Made by a program: the position numbers and the translations under genes. A DNA stretch of 64,000 nucleotides from Cyclobacteriaceae bacterium (GTDB lineage: Bacteria > Bacteroidota > Bacteroidia > Cytophagales > Cyclobacteriaceae), in the NCBI GenBank assembly GCA_025455015.1, contig JALONI010000005.1, positions 1-64,000 on the forward strand. The letters run 5' to 3'. Within the stretch, counting starts at the first letter, position 1, and each line of letters starts with the position of its first letter. The notes under the pieces were generated by a model. It saw only the letters and a list, made by a program, of their open reading frames with translations, did not search any database and was not told where the DNA came from. This document shows, piece by piece, positions 24,515 to 35,100 of the stretch.

Positions 24515-25723
24515 ATGGAATTCTTACGCAAATCGTTAGACAAGGCGAAACACAACTTCGAGAAGGGGGGCAAGCTGGAGAAGTACTACTATGCCTTTGA
24601 GGCATTGGAGACGTTTCTGTTTGCGCCCAACACCACCACCGGCAAGAAAGGCGCGCAGATACGCGATGCGGTGGACTTGAAACGCTTGATGATGACGGTC
24701 ATCATCGCCATGGTTCCCTGTTTGTTGTTTGGTATGTGGAACGTGGGTCATCAGCATTTTCTGGCGTTGGGCCAGGCCGCTTCGTTCGCGGATAAGTTTT
24801 GGATCGGCCTGCTGAAGACGGTGCCGATCATTGTGGTTTCGTATGGAGTGGGGCTGGGCATTGAGTTCGTATTTGCGATCCTGCGCAAGCACCCCGTAAA
24901 CGAGGGATACCTGGTGACGGGGATGTTGATTCCGCTCATCATGCCGGCCGATATCCCGTTGTGGCAGGTGGCTGTGGCCACCGCCTTTGCGGTCATCATT
25001 GGCAAAGAAGCGTTTGGCGGCACAGGTATGAATGTGGTAAACATTGCCCTTACCGCGCGCGCGTTTTTATACTTTGCGTATCCCACTGACATTTCGGGCG
25101 AGGTGTGGACGTACATCCCCGACAAAACAGCCGTGGTGGCCGGATACTCAGGTGCCACGCCCCTGGCCGTGGCCGCTTCGGCCATTGAAACAAAGGCCAA
25201 TGTGGTCAGCCAATTCAATCAGTTTGGCGCTACCTGGGGGGCCGAGGGTATATATAGCTTTTCGTCTTTGTTCCTGGGCACGCAGCCGGGTTGCATCGGA
25301 GAAACCTCTACGCTGATGTGCCTGATCGGGGCATTTATTCTGGTAGTGACCGGGGTTGGGTCGTGGCGCATCATTGCCGGAGTTTTTGGAGGAGCGTACG
25401 TCATGGGGCTGGTGCTCAACCTCATTCCCGGGGGTAATGCCTTTATGCAAATGCCTGCCTATTATCACCTGGTCATTGGGGGGTTGGCCTTTGGGGCCGT
25501 GTTTATGGCCACCGACCCGGTTACCGCTACACAAACGGAAACAGGGAAGTGGTTTTATGGGATTTTGATTGGCGTGCTGACGGTGCTCATCCGCGTGTTC
25601 AATCCGGCCTATCCGGAAGGGATCATGCTGGCCATTTTGTTGATGAACGTCTTCGCCCCGCTGATTGATTACTTTGTAGTAAGTGCAAACAAAAAAAGAA
25701 GATTACAACGTGCGACAGTCTAA
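24515..25723 (+). CDS. nqrB: Na+-translocating NADH:quinone oxidoreductase subunit B
   Basis: The 402-residue membrane subunit carries the SGAT motif for covalent FMN attachment at residues 212-215 (T215 as the flavinylated threonine). GMNVVNIALTARAFLYFAYP and the C-terminal AFGAVFMATDPVTA block are typical. About nine membrane helices are apparent. It lies 17 bases after nqrA and probably overlaps nqrC. Attachment of FMN requires an ApbE transferase, which is not encoded in this window. Confidence 0.96.
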   Translation: MEFLRKSLDKAKHNFEKGGKLEKYYYAFEALETFLFAPNTTTGKKGAQIRDAVDLKRLMMTVIIAMVPCLLFGMWNVGHQHFLALGQAASFADKFWIGLLKTVPIIVVSYGVGLGIEFVFAILRKHPVNEGYLVTGMLIPLIMPADIPLWQVAVATAFAVIIGKEAFGGTGMNVVNIALTARAFLYFAYPTDISGEVWTYIPDKTAVVAGYSGATPLAVAASAIETKANVVSQFNQFGATWGAEGIYSFSSLFLGTQPGCIGETSTLMCLIGAFILVVTGVGSWRIIAGVFGGAYVMGLVLNLIPGGNAFMQMPAYYHLVIGGLAFGAVFMATDPVTATQTETGKWFYGILIGVLTVLIRVFNPAYPEGIMLAILLMNVFAPLIDYFVVSANKKRRLQRATV

Positions 25724-26438
25724 CGGGTACATCATTTTTTATGCAGCCCTGCTCACGGTAGTGTGCGGGGGGTTGCTGGCATTCGCCTCGCAGGCTCTCA
25801 AGCCGGCTCAAGACGCCAATGTCGAACTGGCCCGAAAGGCCAGCATTCTCTCCACTGTGATGGTGCTGGAAGAGGGTGCCAATGTCAATCAGATTTATGA
25901 CACGCGCATCCGCGAGATCGTGTTGGATTTCAATGGCAACAAAGTGAATAAAAAGGCATCGGATGTCAACATCGGAGCCGAGTATCGGAAAAAGCCTGAG
26001 GAGCGCCTGTTGCCCGTGTACGAATTTCTGAGTGCTACGGACTCCACCAAAGTGGAAAATGCCGTAGTGCCCGTATTCGGGTTTGGGCTGTGGAACACGA
26101 TTTCCGGGTACATCGCCCTGGAGGCGGATTTCAATACCATCAAAGGCGTGAACTACGCCCACGTAGGGGAAACACCCGGGTTGGGCGCACGCATTTCATC
26201 CAACGATATTCAAGACCGGTACAAGGGGAAAAAGATTTTTGACGGAGGCGAGTTGGTGTCCGTGGTCATGCAAAAGGGCGAAGGATTGGATTATAGTAGC
26301 GACCCCCACAAAGTGGATGGCATGTCAGGCGCAACGCTTACCGCCAAAGGTGTTAACAACATGCTGAAGGAATACTTTGGGTGTTATGAGAAGTACCTGA
26401 ACGCAGCAAAATCAGCAAATCAACAAGCAAGCTTATGA
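25710..26438 (+). CDS. nqrC: Na+-translocating NADH:quinone oxidoreductase subunit C
   Basis: This 242-residue subunit has a single N-terminal membrane helix and a periplasmic FMN-binding domain. The flavinylation site SGAT is in [14 protein letters not shown] (T at about residue 209). The start is ambiguous: GTG at 25710 gives [16 protein letters not shown], the usual beginning in Cytophagales as I recall it, with an AAGAAG upstream; GTG at 25683 would add nine residues and overlap nqrB by 41 bases. The end overlaps the nqrD start as ATGA. Confidence 0.92.
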   Translation: MRQSNGYIIFYAALLTVVCGGLLAFASQALKPAQDANVELARKASILSTVMVLEEGANVNQIYDTRIREIVLDFNGNKVNKKASDVNIGAEYRKKPEERLLPVYEFLSATDSTKVENAVVPVFGFGLWNTISGYIALEADFNTIKGVNYAHVGETPGLGARISSNDIQDRYKGKKIFDGGELVSVVMQKGEGLDYSSDPHKVDGMSGATLTAKGVNNMLKEYFGCYEKYLNAAKSANQQASL

Positions 26439-27100
26439 GCGAAGTAGCCGAGTTGGTCAAAGAAGAGAAAAAGGCAGAGCCGTTATTCTCCAAGAAAAAC
26501 CGCAAACTGATCAGCAACCCGCTGGATTCTGATAACCCCATCACCGTTCAGGTATTGGGGATATGTTCAGCATTGGCGGTAACCACCCAGATGGTGCCCG
26601 CCTTGTTTATGGCCGGCAGTTTGTTGTTTGTGACCGTTTTTTCTAACCTATTTATTTCCTTGATGCGCAATACCATCCCGAGTCGCATTCGGATTATTGT
26701 GCAATTGGCCGTGGTTTCCCTGTGGGTGATCATGGTCGATCAGCTCCTCAAAGCCTATGCGTATGATGTGTGGAAGCAGCTTTCTGTTTTCGTGGGGTTG
26801 ATCATCACCAACTGCATTGTCATGGGCCGTCTGGAAGCCTTCGCCATGGGTAACAAACCGTGGCCCTCGTTGCTTGACGGACTGGGAAATGGGTTGGGTT
26901 ATGGGCTCATCCTGTTACTGGTAGCGTTCTTCCGCGAGTTGCTGGGAGGAGGGGCCCTGTTCGGATTCAAAGTTTTTGAGGCCATCGGAATCAAGTACCA
27001 GGGCAACGGGCTGATGTTGTTGCCCGCGGGGGCTTGTATCATTGTCGGCATCATCATTTGGGTACAACGCTCGCTCAACGGCTACCGCGAGGCGCATTAA
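26435..27100 (+). CDS. nqrD: Na+-translocating NADH:quinone oxidoreductase subunit D
   Basis: The 221-residue integral membrane subunit has six helices and the conserved [23 protein letters not shown] and [24 protein letters not shown] blocks. A 35-residue charged extension precedes the first helix. Its ATG overlaps the nqrC stop codon, so the two are coupled; nqrE follows 13 bases later. Confidence 0.95.
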   Translation: MSEVAELVKEEKKAEPLFSKKNRKLISNPLDSDNPITVQVLGICSALAVTTQMVPALFMAGSLLFVTVFSNLFISLMRNTIPSRIRIIVQLAVVSLWVIMVDQLLKAYAYDVWKQLSVFVGLIITNCIVMGRLEAFAMGNKPWPSLLDGLGNGLGYGLILLLVAFFRELLGGGALFGFKVFEAIGIKYQGNGLMLLPAGACIIVGIIIWVQRSLNGYREAH

Positions 27101-27113
27101 ACGATTTTGAATT

Positions 27114-27731
27114 ATGGACTTAATCAATCTTGGCATTCGGTCGATCTTTATCGACAACATGATTTTCGCTTACTTTTTGGGTATGTGTTCGTTTTTGGCC
27201 ATCTCCAAAAAAGTAAAAACGGCTTTTGGCCTGGGTATGGCCGTGGTGTTCGTATTAGGCGTGACGGTGCCGCTCAACTGGCTCATTCAGGAATACGTGC
27301 TCAATCCGGGCGCGCTGGCGTGGCTGGGTGCCGATTTCAGCTCCATCGATCTGGGCTTCCTTCAGTTCATCGTGTTTATTTCGGTCATTGCCGCAGTGGT
27401 GCAGTTGACAGAAATGGCCATTGAAAAATTTTCGCCTGCGCTGTATGGCACGCTCGGTATCTTTTTGCCACTGATTGCGGTGAACTGCTCAATTTTGGGC
27501 GGTGCGCTGTTCATGGTGGGCAAGAATCCCCCCTTTAATCTGGCCCAGGCTACCGTGTACGGGCTTTCGTCAGGCATTGGGTGGATGCTGGCCATCGTGG
27601 CGCTGGCAGGTGTACGGGAGAAGATGAAGTACTCCAACGTACCTGCCCCGCTGCGCGGGCTCGGTATCACCTTCATCCTGGTGGGGCTCATGTCGCTCGG
27701 TTTTTTGAGCTTTTTGGGCTTTTCGCTGTAA
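27114..27731 (+). CDS. nqrE: Na+-translocating NADH:quinone oxidoreductase subunit E
   Basis: The 205-residue membrane subunit, paralogous to NqrD in inverted topology, starts [18 protein letters not shown] and has conserved helices around [27 protein letters not shown] and the C-terminal [25 protein letters not shown]. It closes the operon: a terminator lies at 27753-27783 and the next gene is unrelated, so nqrF, which supplies the NADH-, FAD- and 2Fe-2S-binding subunit, must be located elsewhere. Confidence 0.95.
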   Translation: MDLINLGIRSIFIDNMIFAYFLGMCSFLAISKKVKTAFGLGMAVVFVLGVTVPLNWLIQEYVLNPGALAWLGADFSSIDLGFLQFIVFISVIAAVVQLTEMAIEKFSPALYGTLGIFLPLIAVNCSILGGALFMVGKNPPFNLAQATVYGLSSGIGWMLAIVALAGVREKMKYSNVPAPLRGLGITFILVGLMSLGFLSFLGFSL

Positions 27732-27752
27732 CCATGATTTATTCGTAACGGC

Positions 27753-27783
27753 AAGGCTTCCGGAAATACCGGGAGCCTTTTCT
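27753..27783 (+). terminator. Terminator of the nqr operon
   Basis: AAGGCTTCCGG (27753-27763) pairs with CCGGGAGCCTT (27769-27779; one mismatch) around AAATA and is followed by TTTCT and an AT-rich tract. Confidence 0.85.
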
Positions 27784-27808
27784 ATTTTTACCCCAACAAC
27801 TCAGGAGT

Positions 27809-28372
27809 ATGAAAAATCTGGCCGGGCAAGTGATGCGCTATTTCTTCAACGGAACGCTCTTTATTGTGCCGCTGGTGGCCACGGTGTATTTTATCATCCA
27901 GGCTTTTCAATGGCTCGACACGCGCATTGAGCTGCCCTACCCGGGGCTGGGGTTTTTGATCATTTTTTCGGCCATCACCCTGTTCGGCTACCTGACCAGC
28001 AACTATGCGTTTACCATTTTTTCGTCTTGGTTTGATCAGTTGGTGAACCGCATCCCCTTGGTGAAAATCATTTACTCGTCTATCAAAGACCTGATGGGTG
28101 CCTTTGTGGGCGAAAAGCGAAAATTCAACAAGCCGGTGCTGGTGATCATCAACAAAGAAAATACGCTGCACCGCATTGGTTTTATCACCCAGTCTGACTT
28201 GACGGAGCTGGGCCTCAAAGACATGGTGACGGTGTATTTTCCCCAATCGTATGCCTTTGCGGGCGATCATTTTGTGGTGTCCAAAGACAATGTAAAGCCG
28301 TTGGACATCTCCGGGGCGGCCGCCATGAAGTTTATCGTGTCGGGCGGGGTGAGCGGCTTTCGCGAGGCGTAA
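27809..28372 (+). CDS. DUF502 family membrane protein
   Basis: The 187-residue protein has an N-terminal helix (about residues 12-32) and a second near 50-72 with GLGFLIIFSAITLFGYLTSNY, the DUF502 signature region. A conserved cytoplasmic part follows with LVKIIYSSIKDLMGAFVGEKRKFNKPVLV and GFITQSDL. Members are widespread in Bacteroidota, Cyanobacteria and plants; the plant relative is COV1, with no defined biochemical role. The ATG at 27809 comes 26 bases after the nqr terminator. It is convergent with frr. Confidence 0.85.
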   Translation: MKNLAGQVMRYFFNGTLFIVPLVATVYFIIQAFQWLDTRIELPYPGLGFLIIFSAITLFGYLTSNYAFTIFSSWFDQLVNRIPLVKIIYSSIKDLMGAFVGEKRKFNKPVLVIINKENTLHRIGFITQSDLTELGLKDMVTVYFPQSYAFAGDHFVVSKDNVKPLDISGAAAMKFIVSGGVSGFREA

Positions 28373-28377
28373 ACATC

Positions 28378-28932
28378 CTACACCGTCATGATTTCCGCCT
28401 CTTTCTTTTTCATGAGGGCGTCAATCCTGGCGATAAATTCATCGGTTAGTTTTTGCACGGTCTCTTCCGCGTTTTTCACATCGTCTTCCGATACGCCTTT
28501 TACTTTTTTGAGGCTCTCATTGGTTTCTTTGCGGATGCTGCGCACGCTCACGCGGCCGTGCTCGCACTCTTGCCCCACCTGTTTCACCAGTTGGCGTCTG
28601 CGCTCTTCCGTGAGCATGGGTATGTTGATGATGACCTGCTGCCCATCGTTTTGAGGGGTGAGCCCCAGGTTGGCAGCCATGATGGCCCGTTCAATCTCCT
28701 GGATAAGGCCCTTCTCCCACGGCTTGATGAACAACGTGCGCGCATCAGGCGAGGTGATGGATGAAACCTGATTGAGGGGGCTTGTGGCTCCGTAGTAGGG
28801 CACCAGGATGCCGTCCAGCATGCTGGGGTTGGCCTTGCCCGCGCGTATCTTGGCCAATTCGTTGCCCACGTGCGCCAAGGCTTTGTTCATTTGCTCTTTG
28901 GCGTCATCTAAGTATAACTCGAGTTCTTCCAT
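28378..28932 (-). CDS. frr: Ribosome recycling factor
   Basis: The 184-residue factor splits post-termination ribosomes with EF-G. It has the classical helical blocks LAKIRAGKANPSMLDGILVPYYGATSPLNQVSSI, DARTLFIKPWEK, TPQNDGQQVIINIPMLTEERRRQLVKQV and RNIRKETNESLKKVKG-type hinge, and it is of full length. It follows pyrH on the minus strand with an 86-base gap that holds an intergenic repeat element; the usual bacterial order pyrH-frr is conserved. Confidence 0.96.
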   Translation of the reverse strand: MEELELYLDDAKEQMNKALAHVGNELAKIRAGKANPSMLDGILVPYYGATSPLNQVSSITSPDARTLFIKPWEKGLIQEIERAIMAANLGLTPQNDGQQVIINIPMLTEERRRQLVKQVGQECEHGRVSVRSIRKETNESLKKVKGVSEDDVKNAEETVQKLTDEFIARIDALMKKKEAEIMTV

Positions 28933-28939
28933 TTGTTTT

Positions 28940-29015
28940 TATGTTCAAGGTTCGAGGTTCAAAGTTGGGGGTGAGTCTTCACTTTCGAATTTTCAGTTTT
29001 GCATCTTGAATTACA
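28940..29015. repeat. Intergenic element with repeated GTTCAAGGTTCGAGG-type words
   Basis: Between pyrH and frr the sequence repeats short words such as TTCAAGG, TTCGAGG, TTCAAAG and, inverted, CTTCGAATTTTCAG and CATCTTGAAT. It is the same style as the palindrome at 6096 and the element at 57918. It has no coding potential. Confidence 0.45.
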
Positions 29016-29018
29016 TCG

Positions 29019-29723
29019 CTAGCTGATCAACGTTCCCGCCTCTTCGCCTTTCGCAATCTTCAACAGGTTTCCTTTTTTATTCATGTCAAAGACAATGATG
29101 GGCAGCTTATTTTCCTGGCACAGCGTAAAAGCCGTCATGTCCATGATGTTCAGTTTTTTCTGGTAGGCCTCCTGAAAGCTCAGGTGGCTGTAACGCACCG
29201 CGTCTTTGAATTTTTCGGGGTCTTTGTCGTACACGCCATCCACGCGGGTGCCTTTAAGCACTACGCCCGCTTGTATTTCAATGGCGCGCAAACTCGCAGT
29301 ACTGTCGGTGGTGAAGTAGGGGTTGCCAATGCCGGCTCCGAAGATCACGATGCGTCCTTTTTCGAGGTGGCGGATCGCGCGCCTGCGGATGAAGGGCTCG
29401 CACACCTGTTCCATTTTGATGCCGGCCATCAAGCGGGTGTACATGCCGTGGCGTTCGAGCGCACTTTGCAACGCCATGGCGTTGATGACGGTGGCCAGCA
29501 TACCCATGTAGTCGCCCTGCACGCGGTCGATGCCAAGGGCCTCGGCCTGCCCGCCCCGGAAGATGTTGCCCCCGCCAATCACGATGGCTATTTCCACGCC
29601 TGCTTCTTTTACCGCTTTGATTTCTTCGGAATACTGCTCCAGCACGGCCGGGTCAATGTTGCTGTTTTTGGAGCCCATCAGCGCTTCACCGCTGAGTTTG
29701 AGGAGGATGCGTTTGTATTTCAT
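29019..29723 (-). CDS. pyrH: UMP kinase
   Basis: The 234-residue enzyme phosphorylates UMP to UDP and is a homohexamer of the amino acid kinase fold. It starts [17 protein letters not shown], has [37 protein letters not shown], and [37 protein letters not shown]. All are intact. It precedes frr on the same strand. Upstream lies about 275 bases of GC-rich non-coding DNA. Confidence 0.97.
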   Translation of the reverse strand: MKYKRILLKLSGEALMGSKNSNIDPAVLEQYSEEIKAVKEAGVEIAIVIGGGNIFRGGQAEALGIDRVQGDYMGMLATVINAMALQSALERHGMYTRLMAGIKMEQVCEPFIRRRAIRHLEKGRIVIFGAGIGNPYFTTDSTASLRAIEIQAGVVLKGTRVDGVYDKDPEKFKDAVRYSHLSFQEAYQKKLNIMDMTAFTLCQENKLPIIVFDMNKKGNLLKIAKGEEAGTLIS

Positions 29724-29942
29724 TCCGGCACGGGTAAAACCGCGTAAATATATCAGAAAACGGGGGAATTAGGACAGCCGTGGCGGGGCCCGCCTGCCGC
29801 GCCTGGTCAAATGATCGGGTGGGCAGGCATAGGCCGGGCAGTGCTTGGCTTTCTGACGCGGGGTACCGGGCCGCCTCCGCCCCTTCGTTCGGCCAATGAG
29901 GTCAAAAAAGGAGCCGTTTCGGAAACCCCGTTGCCACAAAAT
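29724..29942. other. GC-rich intergenic DNA upstream of pyrH
   Basis: No coding frame is supported. GCCTGCC and GGCAGGC form a 7-base inverted repeat around 29790-29825, and several GGCCCGG/CCGGGCC words suggest structure. It is richer in G+C than the rest of the intergenic DNA. Confidence 0.4.
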
Positions 29943-29967
29943 AAAAAACCCCGGGAACTTCCCGGGG
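29943..29967 (-). terminator. Terminator of ahcY
   Basis: CCCCGGGA (29949-29956) pairs with TCCCGGGG (29960-29967). On the minus strand it is followed by six T. The stem is very GC-rich. Confidence 0.9.
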
Positions 29968-29999
29968 CCTCTCCAAACGTGCAAGCGGAGAGTATGTTC

Positions 30000-31304
30000 T
30001 TAGTACCGGTAGTAGTCGGGCTTGAAGGGGCCTTTGGGCTCCACGCCAATGTACTTGGCTTGTTCGGTGCTCAACTCTTCCAGTTCCACGCCAATCTTTT
30101 TCAGGTGCAGGCGCGCCACTTTTTCATCCAAATGCTTGGGCAGCATGTACACCTTGTTTTCATATTGGCCATGGTTGTTCCAAAGCTCCATCTGCGCCAG
30201 CGTTTGGTTGGTGAAGGAGTTGCTCATCACAAAGGAAGGGTGGCCGGTGGCACATCCCAAGTTCACCAAACGCCCTTCGGCCAGCAAAATCACCTGACGG
30301 CCATTTTCCAGGGTGTAGATGTCCACCTGCGGTTTTACTTCATCGCGCTGCGCGTTGGCCTTCAGCCAGGCCACGTCAATTTCGTTGTCGAAGTGGCCAA
30401 TGTTGCATACAATGGCCTTGTCTTTCATGCGCAAAAAGTGACGGTCTTTGATGATGCCAAAGTTGCCCGTGGCGGTGACTACGATGTCCGCTTCTTTGAC
30501 GGCATCGTCCATCTTTTTCACCGCATAGCCGTCCATGGCGGCTTGCAGTGCGCAAATGGGATCAATTTCGGTCACGATCACGCGCGCCCCGGCTCCGCGC
30601 AGCGAAGCGGCCGAGCCTTTGCCCACATCGCCATAGCCTGCTACCACGGCAATCTTGCCGGCAATCATCACATCGGTGGCCCTGCGGATGGCGTCTACGC
30701 AGGATTCCTTACAGCCATATTTGTTGTCAAACTTCGACTTGGTAACGGAGTCGTTGATGTTGATGGCGGGCAGCGGCAACTTGCCGTTGTGCATGCGTTC
30801 CACCAGGCGGTGAACACCGGTGGTCGTTTCTTCTGAGATGCCACGGATGCCGGGCACCAACTCAGGGAAGCGGTCCAGCACCATGTTGGTGAGGTCACCG
30901 CCATCATCCAAAATCATATTCAGCGGCTTGCCGTCTTGGAAGGCAAACAGCGTTTGCTCGATGCACCAGTCAAACTCCTGCTCGTTCATGCCCTTCCACG
31001 CAAACACGGGTATGCCGGCAGCCGCAATGGCCGCAGCAGCATGGTCTTGCGTAGAGAAAATATTGCAAGAAGACCAGGTTACCTCGGCACCCAACGCCAC
31101 CAGGGTTTCGATGAGCACAGCCGTTTGGATGGTCATGTGCAGACAGCCGGCAATGCGGGCATCTTTCAACGGCTTTTGTTTACCAAATTCTTCGCGCAGG
31201 GCCATCAAGCCCGGCATTTCGGCTTCGGCCAGCTTTATCTCTTTGCGGCCCCAGGCGGCCAGTGCCATGTCTTTTACTTTGTAGTTGGTCTTTTCTGCAA
31301 TCAT
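30000..31304 (-). CDS. ahcY: Adenosylhomocysteinase
   Basis: The 434-residue enzyme hydrolyses S-adenosylhomocysteine to adenosine and homocysteine in the methyl cycle. It begins [33 protein letters not shown] and has [31 protein letters not shown], the NAD-binding [17 protein letters not shown] and the C-terminal YYRY. I chose the ATG at 31304; the frame extends 14 codons further without a plausible start. A TACTTTTG box lies at 31333-31340 and a strong terminator at 29943-29967. It is a one-gene unit. Confidence 0.97.
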   Translation of the reverse strand: MIAEKTNYKVKDMALAAWGRKEIKLAEAEMPGLMALREEFGKQKPLKDARIAGCLHMTIQTAVLIETLVALGAEVTWSSCNIFSTQDHAAAAIAAAGIPVFAWKGMNEQEFDWCIEQTLFAFQDGKPLNMILDDGGDLTNMVLDRFPELVPGIRGISEETTTGVHRLVERMHNGKLPLPAININDSVTKSKFDNKYGCKESCVDAIRRATDVMIAGKIAVVAGYGDVGKGSAASLRGAGARVIVTEIDPICALQAAMDGYAVKKMDDAVKEADIVVTATGNFGIIKDRHFLRMKDKAIVCNIGHFDNEIDVAWLKANAQRDEVKPQVDIYTLENGRQVILLAEGRLVNLGCATGHPSFVMSNSFTNQTLAQMELWNNHGQYENKVYMLPKHLDEKVARLHLKKIGVELEELSTEQAKYIGVEPKGPFKPDYYRY

Positions 31305-31332
31305 GGTGGATCGGTTTTTCAAATTTCGGCCA

Positions 31333-31340
31333 CAAAAGTA
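31333..31340 (-). promoter_or_regulatory. -7 box of ahcY
   Basis: The minus strand reads TACTTTTG, 28 bases before the ATG; no good TTG at the usual spacing. Confidence 0.5.
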
Positions 31341-31452
31341 CAACAAACCGCCAATAAAACCCTAACGGTCAAGCCGGTGCGCGGTGTTTGCCGCTTAAAC
31401 ACGAACTTTGTAGGGTGACTGCCTGTTTTATCTGTGTTTTTGATTGGAAAAA

Positions 31453-32145
31453 ATGAAGAAACCCCTCGTTCGGATAACGGTCGTTTCTGATGTGGTGTGC
31501 CCGTGGTGCTACATCGGCAAACGCAGATTGGAAAAGGCCATCCGCGAAAGCGCCCCGCACTACGCGTTTGAGATCGAGTACGCGCCCTTTGAGCTCAACC
31601 CTCAGATGCCTAAAGGCGGAGCCGACCAACAAGAGTACCTGACACGCAAGTTTGGGAGCGAGCAACGCTATGAGCAGATCACCCGGCACGTGACCCAGGT
31701 GGCGGCCGCGGAAGGACTGACCTTTGATTTTGAAAAACAGCATGTGGCACCCAACACGCGCGATGCCCATCGCCTCATTGCCTATGCCAAAACGGTGGGC
31801 CTGCAGCCCGAAGTAAAAGAAGCTTTTTTGAAAGCGTATTTTACCGATGGCGTGGATTTGTCAAAGCCGGAGAATGTCGTGCAGGTAGCCGCTGCCGCGG
31901 GATTGGATAAGCAGGCCGCGGAAGAGGTGCTGCGCTCGGAGGCGTTTGCCCGCGAAGTGGAACAGGAGCAACAGCGCAACCACCAACGCGGCATTAGCGG
32001 GGTGCCGTTTTACATCATCAATGAAAAATACGGAGTGTCAGGCGCGCAGCCGGCCGAAGTTTTTTTGGACATCTTCTCCGAATTAAACAAACCCACGGTG
32101 GTAGCGCAGGGCGATGCCTGTGATGTAGAAACCGGGGAGTGTTAG
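31453..32145 (+). CDS. DsbA-family oxidoreductase, FrnE type
   Basis: The 230-residue protein has a thioredoxin fold with active-site CPWC at residues 16-19, followed by a long helical insertion and RGISGVPFYIINEKYGVSGAQPAE, where the cis-Pro in GVPF contacts the active site. It lacks a signal peptide, so it is cytoplasmic like FrnE, for which disulfide isomerase or 2-hydroxychromene-type roles are proposed. The C-terminus has a Cys pair (GDACDVETGEC). I chose the ATG at 31453 rather than a TTG three codons upstream. It is convergent with icmF. Confidence 0.88.
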   Translation: MKKPLVRITVVSDVVCPWCYIGKRRLEKAIRESAPHYAFEIEYAPFELNPQMPKGGADQQEYLTRKFGSEQRYEQITRHVTQVAAAEGLTFDFEKQHVAPNTRDAHRLIAYAKTVGLQPEVKEAFLKAYFTDGVDLSKPENVVQVAAAAGLDKQAAEEVLRSEAFAREVEQEQQRNHQRGISGVPFYIINEKYGVSGAQPAEVFLDIFSELNKPTVVAQGDACDVETGEC

Positions 32146-32199
32146 CGAAGAGGTGGAGGCGAGTGGTAGGCATGGGCCTCCCTTGCCCGAGGCTGTTGG

Positions 32200-35100
32200 T
32201 CACATATTCCGTCTGTATTGCCCGCCCACTTCAAAGAGGGCTTTGGTGATCTGCCCCAGCGAGCACACCTTGCACGCTTCCATCAGTTCTTCGAAGATAT
32301 TTTTATTCCGGATGGCGGCTTGTTGTACCCGCTCCAACGCAGCCTCGGCTTGTTGACCTTGCCGAGCATGTAAGTTGCGCAGCATTTTGATTTGATATTC
32401 TTTCTCTTCGGTGGTGGCGCGTATCACCTCTTGTGGCACCAGCGTAGGCGAGCCTTTTGAGTTCAGAAAGGTGTTCACGCCAATGATCGGATACTCGCCC
32501 GTATGTTTTAATGTTTCGTAGTACAGGCTTTCTTCTTGAATTTTGCCTCGTTGGTACATGGTTTCCATCGCGCCCAGCACACCCCCGCGCTCGGTAATGC
32601 GGTCAAACTCCGCCAAGACCGCTTCTTCGACCAAGTCGGTCAACTCCTCCACAATAAAGGAACCCTGCAGCGGATTCTCGTTTTTCGCCAGGCCCAGTTC
32701 TTTGTTGATGATGAGCTGGATGGCCATGGCCCTGCGCACGCTCTCTTCGGTGGGGGTGGTGATGGCCTCGTCATAAGCGTTGGTATGCAATGAATTGCAG
32801 TTGTCATAGATTGCATACAACGCCTGCAGGGTGGTGCGGATGTCGTTGAAGTCAATTTCTTGCGCGTGCAGCGAGCGACCGGATGTTTGAATGTGGTATT
32901 TCAACATTTGGCTGCGCGCATTGGCCCCGTACTTTTCTTTCATGGCTTTGGCCCAAATCCGTCTGGCTACGCGCCCGATTACGGCATACTCCGGGTCTAT
33001 TCCGTTGCTGAAGAAGAACGACAAGTTGGGGGCAAACTCATTGATGTCCATGCCGCGACTCAGGTAGTACTCGACATACGTGAAGCCATTGGCCAGGGTG
33101 AAAGCCAACTGGGTGATCGGGTTAGCGCCAGCTTCGGCAATGTGATACCCGGAGATGGAGACCGAGTAGAAGTTGCGAACGTTGTGGTCGATGAAGTACT
33201 GCTGTACATCGCCCATCAGGCGCAGGGCAAACTCGGTGGAGAAGATACAGGTATTTTGCGCTTGGTCTTCTTTGAGGATATCGGCTTGTACCGTGCCGCG
33301 CACTTGGCGCAGTGTATCGGCCTTGATTTTTTCATACACCTCACGCGGCAGTACCTGATCGCCCGTAACGCCCAGCAGCATCAGCCCCAGTCCATCATTG
33401 CCTTTGGGCAGCGCGCCCTGGTAGGCCGGCTGATCGCTTGTGGCATAGAGCGCGGCAATCTTCTTCTTCACGTCATCTTCCCCTCCCTGCTGGCGGATGT
33501 ACAACTCGCATTGCTGATCAATGGCGGCATTCATGAAGTAGCCCAGCAACATGGGGGCGGGCCCGTTGATGGTCATGGAAACGGACGTGCGCGGATCCGC
33601 CAGGTTAAAGCCGCTGTATAATTTCTTCGCATCGTCCAGGCAGCAAATGCTTACGCCCGAGTTTCCGATTTTGCCGTAGATGTCGGGCCGGTAGTCAGGG
33701 TCATTGCCATACAACGTCACCGAGTCAAAGGCGGTGGAGAGCCGTTTGGCAGGCATCGATAAACTCACATAGTGGAAGCGCCTGTTGGTACGCTCGGGGC
33801 CGCCTTCACCGGCAAACATGCGGGTAGGATCTTCGCCTTCGCGTTTGAACGGGTAAATGCCCGCGGTGTAGGGAAACTCGCCCGGAACGTTCTCTTGCAG
33901 ACTCCAGCGCAGCACATCGCCCCAACCCCGGTACTTGGGCAATGCCACTTTGGGGATTTGCAAGTGCGAGAGCGACTCGGTGTGGGTTTTGATACCGATT
34001 TCCTTGTCGCGAACGTTGAATTTGAATACCGGCTCGCGGTACTGATTAACTTTTTGTTGAAATTCTTCAATCCGTTTCCAGTTGCGCGGGTCGAGTTGGA
34101 GTTTTTGTCGGTTGACCTCTTCCCCCAGCCCCGTCTCCGAAGAAGAAGGCCCCGATGACATCAAGGTGGAGACGCGCTGGAGCGCATACAGGTTTTCGGC
34201 AATTTCAACCTGCTGATTTACCCATTCGTCATACTTCCGGTTGCTGTCCGAAATTTCGCTGAGGTAACGGGTGCGGTGTGGGGGTATCACGAAAATCTTT
34301 TCCGACATCTCGCGCGTGACAGCGAACGTAGAAGCGAGGTGGGCGCCTGTTTTCTCCACGATCTTGTCCATCACGTGTTGGTAAAGCTGGTTGGTGCCGG
34401 GGTCGTTGAATTGCGAAGCAATGGTACCAAACACCGGCATGTCGTCCGCTTTTTTGTCCCACAGTTGATGGTTGCGCTGGTATTGTTTTTTTACATCACG
34501 CAGGGCATCTAAGGCACCTCGTTTGTCAAACTTGTTAAGAGCAATGACATCGGCAAAATCGAGCATGTCGATTTTTTCCAATTGGGTGGCCGCTCCGTAT
34601 TCGGGCGTCATTACGTAGAGCGACACATCGCTGTGGTCGAGGATTTCGGTGTCGCTTTGGCCGATGCCGGAAGTCTCCAGGATGATCAGATCGTATCGGG
34701 CCGCCTTCAATACCTGAATGGCCTCTTTTACATAGGCGGATAGCGCCAGGTTGCTTTGCCGTGTGGCCAATGAACGCATGAATACGCGCGGGTGGTTGAT
34801 GGCGTTCATGCGGATGCGGTCGCCCAGCAACGCGCCCCCGGTTTTTCGTTTAGAAGGGTCTACCGAAATAAGCCCGATGGTTTTGCCTTTCCCGTCTTTG
34901 AAGTCGAGCAAAAACCTGCGAACGATCTCATCGACCATAGATGACTTGCCCGCCCCACCGGTGCCGGTAATGCCCAGTACCGGAGCCTTGGATTTTTCCG
35001 CCAATGTGCGGATGTGGTCGAAAACCTGTGCGTGCTTGTCACGGTAGTTTTCGGCTGCCGTAATCAACCGGGCCAGCGCCAACGGGTTTTGCGTTTCGAG

